DNA of 64,000 nucleotides from Apostichopus japonicus (lineage: Eukaryota; Echinodermata; Holothuroidea; Aspidochirotida; Stichopodidae): assembly GCF_037975245.1 (NCBI RefSeq), contig NC_092579.1, positions 10,212,678-10,276,677 on the forward strand, written 5' to 3'. Position numbers and translations under genes: made by a program. A model generated the notes under the pieces. It saw only the letters and a program-made list of their open reading frames with translations. It had not been told where the DNA came from and searched no databases. Of the stretch, positions 1 to 12,556 are shown piece by piece (position 1 is the first letter of the stretch; each line of letters begins with the position of its first letter).

Positions 1-3000
1 TACTTTGAAATGGCATCTTTCTCGTTCCATCACTCAGGGTGTAAACATGGGTGAAATTAGGGCTACGGAAGATCCTAATGGCCATGCAAGTATTGTAATT
101 TTGACACAGCTCATGCAGAATTAGCCATCACAGGGCTCCTTACCACTCAGCCATAATCGGACCACAGACAGGACCGAAGGGAGGGGAGAGGGGTTCACGT
201 CATCACCATAGATTCCATGTGTTCATTAATGGCCCCTAGCAAATAGGGATAAATAATGATGTATTTTTCATATTATATAGTTAGAGGAAAACGAAAGCCT
301 TCAAGATGAGCGGCATAATTGTTCTCGGAGCCCGGCCTAGCTGTCGACGATATTGACCACATATCAGATAGTGAATAGATCAGTATTTGTAATTGATACA
401 TTTGCAAACGTTTGCGAAACATACAGGGCTATATATGTAGCTTTCTTCGACGATGAAAACCAACAAGGAAAAAACAAAAACAGTAAAATATAAAACCCTT
501 TTCATTCTACACCACGTTACGTCACAGTTTGATTTCAGTGTCACGACTGCGTTTAGGTGGACACATCAGCAAGCTGAAGTTTTCAAATTGTAAAAAAAAA
601 ACAACGGACGGGTATTCTCAGCCGGTACCTGTGAAACGGGTGATCGGGGAGGGGTTTAAATCACAGGAAGAAGGTGTACACCTCCACCCCAACATTCTCA
701 CACACACAGACAACCGATTGAAATTTCTTCTCTTATCAAAATTTCTCTGTCCACACACGGCCCTGCGACTACCAGTTTATTGATAACACAATATCAACAT
801 ATACTTTGTATTGTTTACTGGCTTTATGACTCGAATTATAAGAACCAATATGACGGTTAACAGCTGTTTGTTAATGAGATATTTTTAACCATTCGTTATC
901 GACTATAACTTATGTCCCTATTTGCGATGTTCCTAATCCCCAAAGCGGTACAATACCTTTCCTTCTTTTAGGCCCCTAAACCCAGTTTACACCTTCACCG
1001 TATATCAGCTGGAACTTTGAAACTAGCTCTATATTGTACACATATTATATTTAAAACATTTATTCCAACGTCATATATGTCCACTTTACTCCTCCGTACA
1101 AAAACCCCTGTATCCGCGCGCCGCTCCGTTCGTCTTCGAGAACGAACTTGACTCCTCACCGACAACCAGTCAATGGTGACCCACTTTGACCTCGGGTCCG
1201 TGTCTGATTATTTTACAAACCCTCTCACCTTCCGACAAGCCTCCAATTATCTTAAGAAATAACAAATACTGGTTGAGGATATGTTTGTTGAATTACTCTC
1301 CCTGTGTCTAAACAGACTTAACCAACACAGCAGAGCTTATCTTCTTAAATCTATCTCATCGTAGACTTACTGAAGATCGCCACCGTCAGAAGAAAAAGGA
1401 GAGAAAATAAAGGCAGAATCTGACAAAACAAAATCCAATATAGATTGAGCGGTGAAATATTGTGTCGAGGAATTTAAAACTTGTTACTTTTACTTTAAAT
1501 GTGCCACCAACTTACCGTACTCCCTGTTTATGGGTGATATTTGTTCTACAAATAGTGTATAACCTATTGACTCGAATCATTGCTTTAACAAGTCATGTGA
1601 GGTCGGATCTTCCATATCGGAAAAGGATTGATTCAGAAATTTATTGTTTTTAAGGGTAACATTAATTTCATGAATATAATTTTGTTTTCTTTTGAAGCTA
1701 GTTGCTTTACATTATTTTTAGGGTAATACATCTAAATTTTTTTCATGTCCAGATATGATTTTTTCTTTTCTTGTGGTCGCTTTATTGTCAATTGCAATAA
1801 CAAGTTAAATAACAACAGGGATAAAAAGTAATAAAAGTAATTAAATAAAGAGCAAAATGTTCCCTATTAAATAAACTCATCTGATCACGTGATCAAAGAT
1901 TGTCAAAATATCGTTAGAGTAAATGGATTTCAGTTTTGAGTGTTGCGCTCCTTTATACTTTTGCAAAGATCAACGTTGTCCTGTAGTTTTGCAAAGATCA
2001 ACTTAGTTCAAGCAATTCTTCTGAAAAATAGTTATCATATAATTGTAAGATTAGCTAATCGAACATTTTTGGAAGCTGTGATGTGTTGGGATCTCTGTCA
2101 CATACATCTCTGTCACATGATGTTGACGATGGCGATGGTGATGACGATATTCTGGAAAATGTTTGGTCCACGAAAATAGGTGGTGGAAAGTGCAATACAG
2201 TGTGATACGCAACCATGCAGTAGCTGTACACATCTAACTTTGTATATATTAAGACAACAACCATGGTGTTATGCATGTTTGTAATAACGAAATATCCGAA
2301 TAGAACAATTAAACTGAAAATACACAGTTATTTGTGATAACTTGGTTACCATATCTATAATGATGCATGATAAATCTGATTACAGTGTTGTATCTCTGCT
2401 GAGTATTTATTTTATGTCTTTTTGTGATCGAAGGCAGGTATTTCCGAGAATAAACGTCACTGACTCGACTGCAGGTATTCTGAATCCTAGATAAAGAAAA
2501 GTAACGGTCTATATCTGAGATGTTTACAAGATTAATCTCTTAAGGTGGTCTGTTTAATAAAAACATTTAACGAATATCTTTGGTGGACGTGCTGAAGTGC
2601 TTGTAAGTTGCTGGGAAGAAAAAGAAACTCCCATCGAGTTTACCAACTTCAAAACTTGAAGTTACGCAAAACTTTTAACTATTGCAAGTTGTGATCTCTC
2701 ACCACTTGAATGTGTATTGGGTGGATAGGGGTAGGGGTGGGGTTAATGGGGTGACGGAGAGTTAAAGGGGGTTCGAGATACAAGTCATTAGGGTATATTA
2801 AACAGCATGTATGGAATGGTTTTCACAAGATAGAAGATTAATTTAAATTTGCATGATGACGTCACTACCTTAATTCGATCGGTCACAAGTAATGTATAGT
2901 GATATATTGGTTTTTACTAAAGAAAAATATTACAACCGACATCAGAAATTGGTGTTTCCTCATAATTAGTCAATAATATTTATTTATACTATTTACTCAA

Positions 3001-3851
3001 TATGATTATCACTACCATGTAATGTAACAGTATTCCTCTTTCTTAAAACAACACGTTTAAATTTAACAAGTGATCACCAGAAACTATGAATGTGTAACAT
3101 TCTCACCTCGTTACTTTAGTTGCAGTTTAACTGTAATGGATAATATTTAACTCATTTGTATTTTTTGTTGTTAATAAGCCATTGTCGTTTTAAATGTTTG
3201 AAGCTTTCGTATCCCACCGAAGCTCACGATTAGGTTCATGACGTGAGAAGGTTGTCTGATAACTAAACAATTAAAAAGCTTATCAATCGATATTCACTCT
3301 TTCAAATTTGTATGTACAAATTTATGTTGTTATCACTTCCCCAGACACAGGGGGGTGGGGGTGGAGGCGAGGTGACAAGGTTCACCTTGGCGTGGTTCCG
3401 AACGTTGCTTTGACCCCCTCCCCTCCCTCCCCCTATGTCGAGGTCACCGGTTATTATAGTCTACTAAGTCCATTTTAAACCCCTTATCTTCGCACCAAAC
3501 CTCTGCTTTCTCTTCTTTTTACTTCGCCGTTTCTCCATTCCTGAAAATAAAATCCTTTGTGGAAAGCGCGCTAGCTATAATTTATTACTGTAGCGACGAA
3601 AATAAGGGCAACTCTTCTGGTATGAGTCAAACATCCATTTCTTAAACATTCCGCAAATAGAATCATTGGATAATGTGTCACCTATAAACCTCATAACTTT
3701 ATGGATACTGTGTTTTCTTTCTTGCACAGTCAAATGTTTATTTGGAATAAATTTATAAATAGTTAACTATTTTTCCAATGATTTATTGCTTCTTTTACAT
3801 TTGACTCTTTTCTTCCCCTAACCGTTATTTTTCTGGTCACATTTTTTGGAT
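1..3851. other. Intergenic DNA, no gene recognised
   Basis: AT-rich sequence with only short, unconvincing open frames in all six frames. There is a G-rich/C-rich patch at about 3348-3435 and a TGACGTCA octamer at 2857-2864. I see no exon, RNA gene or clear mobile element. Confidence 0.5.
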
Positions 3852-3861
3852 CTATATAAAT
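3852..3861 (+). promoter_or_regulatory. Candidate TATA box
   Basis: CTATATAAAT lies about 125 bases upstream of the ATG at 3985. Transcription would be expected to start about 30 bases downstream, leaving a 5' leader of roughly 100 bases. Such words are common in AT-rich DNA, so this matters only if the downstream candidate exon is real. Confidence 0.25.
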
Positions 3862-3984
3862 AACAAATAGGCGGGCAATCGGTGTCGATCAAAAACAATC
3901 CGTCGGCCGCCCGTTCATTGACAGTGGACTTCTGCAACCACTTCTGCGAGAGATCAAAGCCTATACCGTGATTACTAATGTAAA

Positions 3985-4221
3985 ATGTTTTTAAGAAAAA
4001 ACGTCGTGACTTTATTTTCGTCTAATTTTCTAAACATCGGGAGGTTTTCAGCTTCACGTGTCTTTGATAGTAAATGTACCGATAACCAATTGGTTTGCAT
4101 TTTTTTTTTTTACTTTGAAAAATATCCAATCACTGTAAAGCAATTTATAAACAGTGGCAGATCAATTTGTCAGGGTTTGAAGGAAATTGCTTTTGACGGA
4201 AGCTGTGAGAGCGCCATAAAG
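3985..4221 (+). CDS. Candidate first coding exon, unidentified (possible mitochondrial presequence)
   Basis: An ATG opens a frame of 79 codons that runs into a consensus splice donor (AAG then GTAGGT at 4222). A candidate TATA box sits upstream. The first ~30 residues are rich in Arg, Ser, Phe and Leu with no acidic residue until about residue 28 (MFLRKNVVTLFSSNFL, then GRFSASRVF), which resembles a mitochondrial targeting peptide. I do not recognise the rest; the segment ITVKQFINSGR faintly recalls the N-terminal region of mitochondrial protein kinases of the PDK family, but the following residues do not match. A poly-T run inside the frame (FFFY) counts against it. No downstream exon was found, so this may be a chance ORF. 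Confidence 0.22.
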
Positions 4222-7200
4222 GTAGGTCCTGGGATAGGGAGATACCGACGGGGTTCGGCGGTGGGTTCAAAGGAGCTCTCTGCCCCTTGTAGAGACAGTT
4301 AAGATGGGGAACAAACGCCAGACGATCGTGCAGGTGTACCTGTCTGTGTGAGAAGTATTGAAAACGATTGGAAATTGAAAACTGGGGAATGTAAAAATAG
4401 AACATGGAAGAGGTAAGAAAAAAGTGCACTGAAATAATTAAAAGATTTAATTGGTAAATGATCCGCGATGAGAATTGATAAACATGTGACGTCATCACGA
4501 GAATGTGACGTGAATTCTCAACGAGGGTTGGGTGGAGAAACTATGACGCAAGTTTAGAAGTTAGTAGAATCAGATACAGCTTTTCCGCAAATACTACGAC
4601 TTCGTTATTGGTTATATTAGGCTCAGTATATACCGTTGGTCGTGTTTTACAGAACGGGAGGAAGGGGCAAGGGTCAAGGGGCAAAGTGTGAATATTTCCA
4701 GTTGCTCATTCAATTTAACACCCCCCCCCCTCACTCTACCTCACGCAACCATTGACATATACATTAATCATTCAAACCGTCATTTGATACCTATAAGTGA
4801 TGGCTCGTTACGGGCTCATATCAATCTTCTTTGGAGAAAGGGCCTTTACCTCACAATGTTCTTTGGTTACCAATACTACAACAACAAAAAGCCAGCTAAA
4901 ACGTCAAGGGCCTACCGTTTATTTTTCCAAGGTACACTTCACGTATATAATACGGTTTATGAATGCATAATGTAATATACCTGATTTTGTTTGAATCACA
5001 TGACCTGACCCGAATCTACGGCACGTATACATGTACAGTTGAAATTGCAAACGGGAGTATCGAGATTATATTAATCCACCTGAACTCCTCAACCACCATT
5101 AGCCATTTTTACGCGACGATTTGTGGCCTCCTTTTCCCGCCACTTCCCCCCAACCAATTGTCAGTCTGTCTGTCTGTTTGAATATCTGTTTGTCTGTCTC
5201 CGAACGAAACCAATGGCAAGTAACATCCCCGCTCCCAAGGTCGTCGCTCTTTCTCACCTTAAACATTCCTCTTACTGTTCTCCTATTTTCCTCTCATCCT
5301 CTCAATTAATTTTCCTATGAAAACTGTTTTGACAAGTTGAAGAGGGTGTACCTTCCAAAACTACCTTCCATTACTCGGTTCAGACATAAGTTGACAACCG
5401 GTTGATATCTGTGTCAATTCGATTTATCATGTCTTGTCCTTTCTGGCGACTGGTGTCTCTTATCCCGTCATTGGATTTGCGAGAAGGACTCGACCACTTA
5501 TTTTTACGACTGTCCTGTAATTTGTATCATTTTCTATATATATATATATTTTTTTTTCTGGGGTGGACGTACTTTTGAGGTGAATTCTTGGACCGTTTGC
5601 GAGGAGAGGCTTGGTTTTTGTGGTTCACATGTTGACCGCTTTGTCATGGTTTCTGTTCTTCCCTCTCCATCATACGATGCTTACTAATTTGTCTCGGCAT
5701 TGTCTGACCATTAAACTTGGGTGTTGATATGCTTAATGAAACGATTTACGTATATGACATTGACATTAACGAGCTTGTTGACAATAACGCAGTTTTTCGC
5801 AGTAATGGATAACGAGGTTTTGATAACCGTATTTGTTGTCACTTTCAACTTTGTCACTTTTTACCAGCAAACATAGACTTTGGAGGTTAACAAGTACTTA
5901 TTTGGAAAGAAGAACATAACAACCTAGGTATGTAGTTTTACGGACCAGCTTTTGTGGAGAAATCTGCTTCCTGGAAGAAATCAATAGCACAGACGGCCTT
6001 CCATATTGCGAAAGGAATTGTCGTCTGTCGTTTATATATAGACTATAAACTACAATTTGCTAATGTTTTTTTTCAGGGAAGTGTTCATAACTTTGACATA
6101 CGAATGCTTGGTCAGTCATAATATGCATATATGAATCGGGGATCCAGAAGGCCCCTTCGTATACATACATCCGTGGTGTATAGAAACCATGGAGCTCAAA
6201 GTAATTGTTACCGGTTTCGTGATGTTTGGTTTTCGCGCCTTGCATGGAATGTCGATCTGTGTCCAACTGCAGGGGCGCCACCACAAATGTCTTATTTTCT
6301 TTATGGAAGGGAGGGGCGGGGGAGGTTGTGGAGAGGAGGTTTGGTAAATGGAGGGTGCTTAGGTGCAAAAGGGTGCTATATTGTGTAACTATGAAACACT
6401 GTTGAAGAATGTTCAACTGTTTAGAGGTTGTACAGTTCATACATGTTAAATATTTTATGTACCGTGTATATACTCAATGATTTTTGTTGTTGTTGCAATG
6501 ATCTGTTTATCAGTGGGGTACGGGGAGGGGCTGAAAAAGGAGTCCATAGGGAGGGGAGGGCTAAAGACCCCCTACAAGTATAGTCACGTGATACTTTAAA
6601 CAATGTTAATGGAATAAAGACTGTGCAAATTTATATTTTGCATATTATTAACAGTAATATGAATAAAAGTCTCCCAGTGACGGAACTGCTTGAAATCAAA
6701 TTAAATAATTTTTCATCTGCTAGTTAATATTCAGTTTGGTTGAAAATCCACCAGGAAGTTTGATCGATTGCTATCCTATTTGGAGTAAAAAATCCGAATA
6801 ATCGGTATCCAACGCCAATACCTGCTTTACACATAGGGCCTGCGAGGCAGTCTACTCGCATGTATCTGAAGGTGGGTGGGGGGGGGGGGGCTATGACAAC
6901 TATACCATAGTATAACGTCATGTCTGCATGTGGCAGTTTTCTCTGTGTAAATGGTCGTTGGATGGTTGATATGAAAGTATCGCATATAGCCTAAAACTTG
7001 GTGGATCTAGGTCTAATATTCGCCCCTTGATCTTCAGAGCGACAGGTTATCTACAAAAAAAAAACTGCTATTACTCATCGGTGTCGAGCCGACACCCTGT
7101 GGAGAATTCTAGGAAATTTGGTCTCAGACATCAAGAAACATTGTATTCATCTCTAAGAGGAATACGCAATAATACATCACTTTTATTAAATCAATTCAAA

Positions 7201-8501
7201 TATTCTTAACGGGAAACAATATTGATGTGTTATATTTCATAATTTACACAAATTCTGAAGACCTTTTTTTGAAGTGAAGTTTTTTTCCCCTCAACGTTGA
7301 CCATATTACAGCGTGCCGCTGTTATTTAAAAAAAAGAAGGGGGGGGGGGGGGAAATGGGTTAAATAGTGATTTGGGTTTGTTATAATGATGTATGGCATG
7401 TTATAATGGGGGGGGGAGGGGAGGGGAGCCAAGGCTCTCATTGTCTTTGGTTCTTCCAGAATTTTAGCGACTGGATAATACGGGATTATGTGATTGGATT
7501 TGCGCATGCGCGGCGAAAACGTTATTTTGGAATAGCGAAATACATAGTCGTCTATAGATTTATAGTGCTAATTGATTCACAGTTCATCTTTATTTCATGA
7601 ACTATTGGAAGAAATAAGTTGAAATTCCTTGATATCAAACTTCACGAAATGAAGCCAGTAAGATGTTTGTATTTGTGCTATGGATGCCATGTAGCTATAC
7701 AACACACACGCATGCGCAGTACGTAATCAGTATGAAACAGCATAGCGCTAACTTGTTAAACTGACGGTTGATGCGCAAACATTCATGAATTGTACAAAAC
7801 CATCATGAAATTAAAGTACGGAAGTAAGAAAACCAGAAAAAGTGCGAAATTCTGTTAACATGTATAAGTGTTGTTTATATTTAACCCTGTACATGTTCTT
7901 GTTATATAGGACTCAATTGACGCTAAGGATAAGTTAAAATTAGATTTTAGCCAAAGTTGCATACATACTACAATCTATAACAATAGTGCGAGTAGTTTAC
8001 GCAGTATATTGAGTTGGCTCCGATTAACGCGGATAAACATGTAAAATGCGCTTTTGATTTCTGGTTTCCATGGCAATTTCATATTTAACCAAATGATTGA
8101 TAAGTGATAAGAACTACACCCTCTAGTTTATTCCCCCGCTCTGGATGCTAATTAACATAAGATTAATATTAATCAATATTCGTTTCTAACATATTTATGT
8201 CCCATATTGTAATATCTTGCGAAAACGTGCGGCCGTAATCACTTGAGCAAGTCTTAAGGATAGGGCTATCAGATATGAGATGGAAGTATACAGTTATTGT
8301 TAATAACTTCCGAGGCTATACTACCGACCCATGGTTACTATCTCTATTTGGAGATTGCATGAATCTGTTGAGAAACTGTATATGGATATTAAAAGCTACT
8401 GTAGTTATTCCTATACTCTCTAAATATACTAAGACACCAACACAGAAGGCGAATAGAGTAGGTGAACTTGATCACTTGAGGAGAAGAATTGCTTCCATAT
8501 A
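4222..8501. other. Intergenic or intronic DNA, no gene recognised
   Basis: No convincing exon. It contains a run of C at about 4721, a short TA repeat near 5537, and poly-G tracts near 6880, 7340 and 7410. Open frames here (for example 6060-6440 minus and 8275-8517 plus) show no recognisable protein and no suitable splice context. Confidence 0.45.
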
Positions 8502-8503
8502 TA

Positions 8504-8805
8504 CGAAAGCCAGTTAGTGCCATTCAAGTGTAAAGTTATTCATTTGTAATAACAAATTAATAGTTTTTGTTATAACACATGTACAAATAATATTACATAT
8601 TCATTATTTGTTATACAAATTAATAATTCCTTATTACAAAGTATTAATATGTTTTTTACACATTATTAATTTATTAAAACATGTTATTCATTTCTTATTA
8701 TAAATTAATAATTTCATATTATAAATTAATAATTTATTATGAAAAATTGATAATTTGTAATACCAAATTAATAATATATACTTGAATGGCACAAACAGGC
8801 TTTCG
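8504..8805. mobile_element. MITE with ~28-bp inverted repeats flanked by TA (Tc1/mariner-like)
   Basis: The left end reads CGAAAGCCAGTTAGTGCCAT and continues TCAAGT. The reverse complement of the right end reads CGAAAGCCTGTTTGTGCCAT and continues the same way, two mismatches over 26 bases. Both ends abut a TA dinucleotide (8502-8503 and 8806-8807), as expected for a Tc1/mariner target-site duplication. The interior is almost pure A/T with many copies of AAATTAATAA-like words on both strands, so the whole element can fold into a long hairpin. There is no coding capacity, so it would be non-autonomous. Family assignment is inference from the TA flanks. Confidence 0.7.
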
Positions 8806-8807
8806 TA

Positions 8808-9853
8808 CAAACTGCGCCTGAAGCTAACAGAGTTTTACGATCCTTGATGATCTGAGACCACAGACACTCATTGAGGGCGTATTCAATTTGGTCATGGACC
8901 CAAAGGGGGTCGTGACCAACAACAAGACACTTGACACAACCTATCGCAGCAGGATATTATATTTATGACATTGAGGCTTCATTTTAATGTTAGTTCAAGT
9001 TCAAAAACATGACAAATGAGGGAATTTGAAACCTTTGAAGTTGGCCTTATACGAATCGGTTTTTTCTTGCTCTATCCTACTGCCTATTCATGAGTACTCA
9101 TCCAATCTGTCATTCTCATTGGTTGAATGTATAAATTGTATAACTGTGCTATTGTTCAAATCATCTCATTACGATAGCTTATAACTGTATTTACATGCAA
9201 GTTTATGTTTTGACACAGCTCAAAACATCGGGAAAAGGGGGGAGAAGCAGGGGGACACAATTTCATCTCCGGTGCCAGTTAGATTAAACAAATCAAAATA
9301 ACGGAAATTAGAACGTTTTAAAATTACAGCGTATATAAAAGAGGTTCTTTCCGTAGTGAGAGGGTTTATCCAATCGATGTGTTGTGATATCAGCATGGGA
9401 CCTCGACGGGCGACAGCAGGTGTCGTTTTACGGTAACCACGAGGCCGACTGCTTCTGGCCCCGAGCTAACGAAACTACTCATCCTTGCTAGCTCAGATGA
9501 TGAGGAAATTTCGAGGAAATCGTCAAAAGTAATATCTTTATTTCTTTAGATAAAATTTATCCTCTCACGCTGGTCACAGCTGATTGTAAGTTTCGAAGAG
9601 GTTGGATTTATTTTCTCATGTCTTAGTTTTCTCAAGACAAGTTGAAATGTGAAGGGAAAAGAAAAAGAAGCAGTCACCGAACACCTGATTCTAAACGAAA
9701 TCTTCTCAAGTTCAAGTGTTATCGATTTGTTTTTTAAAGCAAAGTTAAATTTCTCCCTACTCCGAGGTTTGTATTTCTACCAATGAGAACTCTAAATTGA
9801 ATTATATAAAGTACCGTAACACATGTAAAGTTAGACGTGATGAAGAATAAATA
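8808..9853. other. Intergenic DNA, no gene recognised
   Basis: No exon, RNA gene or repeat structure that I can support in this kilobase. Confidence 0.45.
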
Positions 9854-9890
9854 ATGATGATGATAATGATGATGATAATGATGATGGTGG

Positions 9891-9939
<49 letters not shown>

Positions 9940-9967
9940 AATGATGATGGTGGTGATGGTGATGATA

Positions 9968-10004
<37 letters not shown>
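9854..10004 (+). repeat. GAT/ATG trinucleotide microsatellite
   Basis: About 150 bases of near-perfect GAT repeats with occasional AAT, GGT and GTG interruptions. The long methionine-rich open frame it creates is an artefact of the repeat, not a gene. Confidence 0.95.
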
Positions 10005-10005
<1 letters not shown>

Positions 10006-10497
10006 ACTCGTGATTAATATATTAGTGTCACGAACATATCATAGTTGACGATGGAACTATTATACCGAAACATATCTATATGTCTACAAATATCAGCTTC
10101 ATTGCTAAAAAAGAAATAAATAATAGCCAACTAAAGGCCGAACTTTGAAAAGGTTTCCAAATGGTTTATCTGCTTAATATTTATTTCATACTGCTTCGAA
10201 ATGAAGCATCGCTCACTGGTATACCTTGCACCGGTCCGCGTTCAGTTGTGGGGTTTCTATAGATGTGCATTTGTGGACCTGTTGCTTCATTACACTATTT
10301 TGAACGTTTCAAAATCGTGACGTCACTAACGGTCTCTCGGTGAACTATTTAAGGGATTAAACAACTAAACATGCAGATGAACATTATGATGTGAAGTTAT
10401 TGGATTTGAAAAAATGGGAACGATTTACAGTAGATTATGTTTTTATGTGGATATATCTATCCCAAAAAATGATTTTTGGCTTCAAGAAAAGGAACAT

Positions 10498-10975
10498 GCA
10501 TAATATTTCTAAACATCCTGCAGATGAAATTTGTATATATTCAATTTCTGCGTATCGTTTTCAAGATTACATAATTTGAAGTTGACACGGGTTTGTGTTC
10601 AAAGTTAGTTCGAAGCAAACAGGTGTGATGTCACAGGAAGCAAACTGACTATAGATTTGCTTTTTTATGTTTTACTAAAAAATTATGTATCCAATTTCCT
10701 TTCTTCAGAATTGGGATAATACAGCTCAGCATTGGACACACTACAGTCATTGGCATAGTATTACCTTTACATCCCGATATAGGTCAAGTCCAAAGGTAAC
10801 AAAAAATAATAAAGGGCAACATAAAAGAAAAACAACCATTTTGCTGCTAGCGCGCAACTATGACGTCACACCTGTTTGCTTCAAGTCATTTATGGTACAA
10901 ACTGTGACAACTTTAAACATAAGAAGCACGCCATATGATTTCTGGGGGATGCTTAGAATGTGTTCTCCATTAGTG
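10498..10975. mobile_element. Long imperfect inverted repeat (foldback element)
   Basis: The left arm (about 10498-10640) matches the reverse complement of the right arm (about 10850-10975). The best-conserved block is AAGCAAACAGGTGTGA, at 10613-10628 and inverted at about 10866-10881. Matching continues outward for about 100 bases per arm with indels, including ATTCTAAGCATCC versus ATTTCTAAACATCC. The right arm contains a TGACGTCA palindrome. The spacer is about 210 bases. No transposase is encoded. It is either a foldback-type MITE or an inverted duplication; I could not define terminal duplications. Confidence 0.6.
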
Positions 10976-11069
10976 AAAGAGGTATTCTCATCTAGACTAT
11001 ATACCCTTTTCAGAGTACACACATTCTTTGAGGTTACCAGGTTCGCAAATTAAACTCTCCTGTTGCTTC

Positions 11070-11881
11070 TCACAGTGTGGTATATGATCCCCCCTCGAAT
11101 TCATCCACTGTTTTATTAGCCCAGATCCTAAAAAAAGAGTAAATTTTGACTTTCGCTTTACAAGACATCGAATATACTAAAAAAATATATATATATATAA
11201 AAAAAAAACATCATGATGTGAATTTGACCACGGTTTTCCTGTATAACTGATCTTTATTACATTTTATTATTTTCCGGGGGGAGAGTGTGTATTTTACAGA
11301 CCTATAACGTTATGTTCAGGGAGGTCTCGTCAGAACCAGACCTGTCCCACTTAGGTTATACTTTTATGAGTTCTCCGCGACAGTTAAACCAACTTCTACT
11401 GTGGAAATGATATATGGTAAAATAATCTTCTCGGAGTTTATGCATCCATATTTATACAAAGTAAAGGATAGATATACATCGTTACACAAGAGGTAAAATT
11501 AGCTTCTTGGGTTCATAATTTTTAGTTTATGTAGTCTTTTTTATGTGTTTTAAAAGAAGAAGGACGAAAATTGGTTGCTCGGTGAGTGTTACATGAAATT
11601 ATTCACAAGTGTGAAGGTTTGATATTTTGTGTGGTCGGGGTTTATAGGAGGCCAAATGGCCGATCTCTGTACATATATTTGCCTTGGACTATTTGGCAAA
11701 CCAATATAAAGTTCAGGATTGAAGGGAGAATTTTTTTTCTCTTTAGGGTTGCTGTGTGTCAAAAGGTTCGTCGGGTTAGATAGTGGAGATGTACCAGCTT
11801 AACAAAAACCCTCAAAAATATAGTATTAGAAGGATTGATTCTTTTTATTAGGAAAAACCAAAACACAATACAAGACGAAGC
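11070..11881. other. Intergenic DNA, no gene recognised
   Basis: Contains a short TA run near 11180 followed by poly-A. No exon or RNA gene is supported. Confidence 0.4.
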
Positions 11882-12556
11882 GATGCGATGCGATGCGCTG
11901 CGTTGAAATGTGATGATATGAGAGATGAGATGCGATACAATGTAATGCAACGCACAGCAATGCCATGCAATACAATACAATGCAATACAATACAATGCAA
12001 TACAATACAATACGATATGATACGATACGATACAATACAAAACAATACAATGCAATACAATACAATGTAATACAACACAATACGATACAATACAATACAA
12101 AACAACACAATACAATGCAATGCAATACAATGCACGACAATACAATACAATGCAATACAATACAATGCAATACAATACGATATGATACGATACAATACAA
12201 AACAATACAATGCAATACAATACAATACAATACGATACAATACAATACAATACAAAACAACACAATACAATGCAATGCAATACAATGCACGACAATACAA
12301 TACAATGCAATACAATACAATGTAATACAACACAATAAAATACGATACAATACAATACAATACAAAACAACACAATACAATGCAATGCAATACAATGCAC
12401 GACAATACAATACAATGCAATATAATATAATACAAAACAATACAACACAATATAATGCAATACAATACAATACAATACAACACAATGCAATACAATACAA
12501 TGTAATACAATACAATACGATACGATACGATGCAAAACAGTGCAATAAAACACAAT
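11882..12556. repeat. TACAA/TGCAA pentanucleotide satellite, ~0.67 kb
   Basis: An array of 5-bp units, mainly TACAA, TGCAA and TACGA, degenerating to GATGC at the left end. It also has a higher-order pattern: blocks such as AACAACACAATACAATGCAA recur at about 12109, 12255 and 12367. Because the unit length is not divisible by three, all minus-strand frames and one plus-strand frame stay open for more than 200 codons, encoding only cyclic Y-C-I-V-L or Q-Y-N-T peptides. These are not genes. Confidence 0.95.

Noticed and set aside
9854-10048. Methionine-rich ORF
   Set aside because: Created by a GAT/ATG microsatellite.
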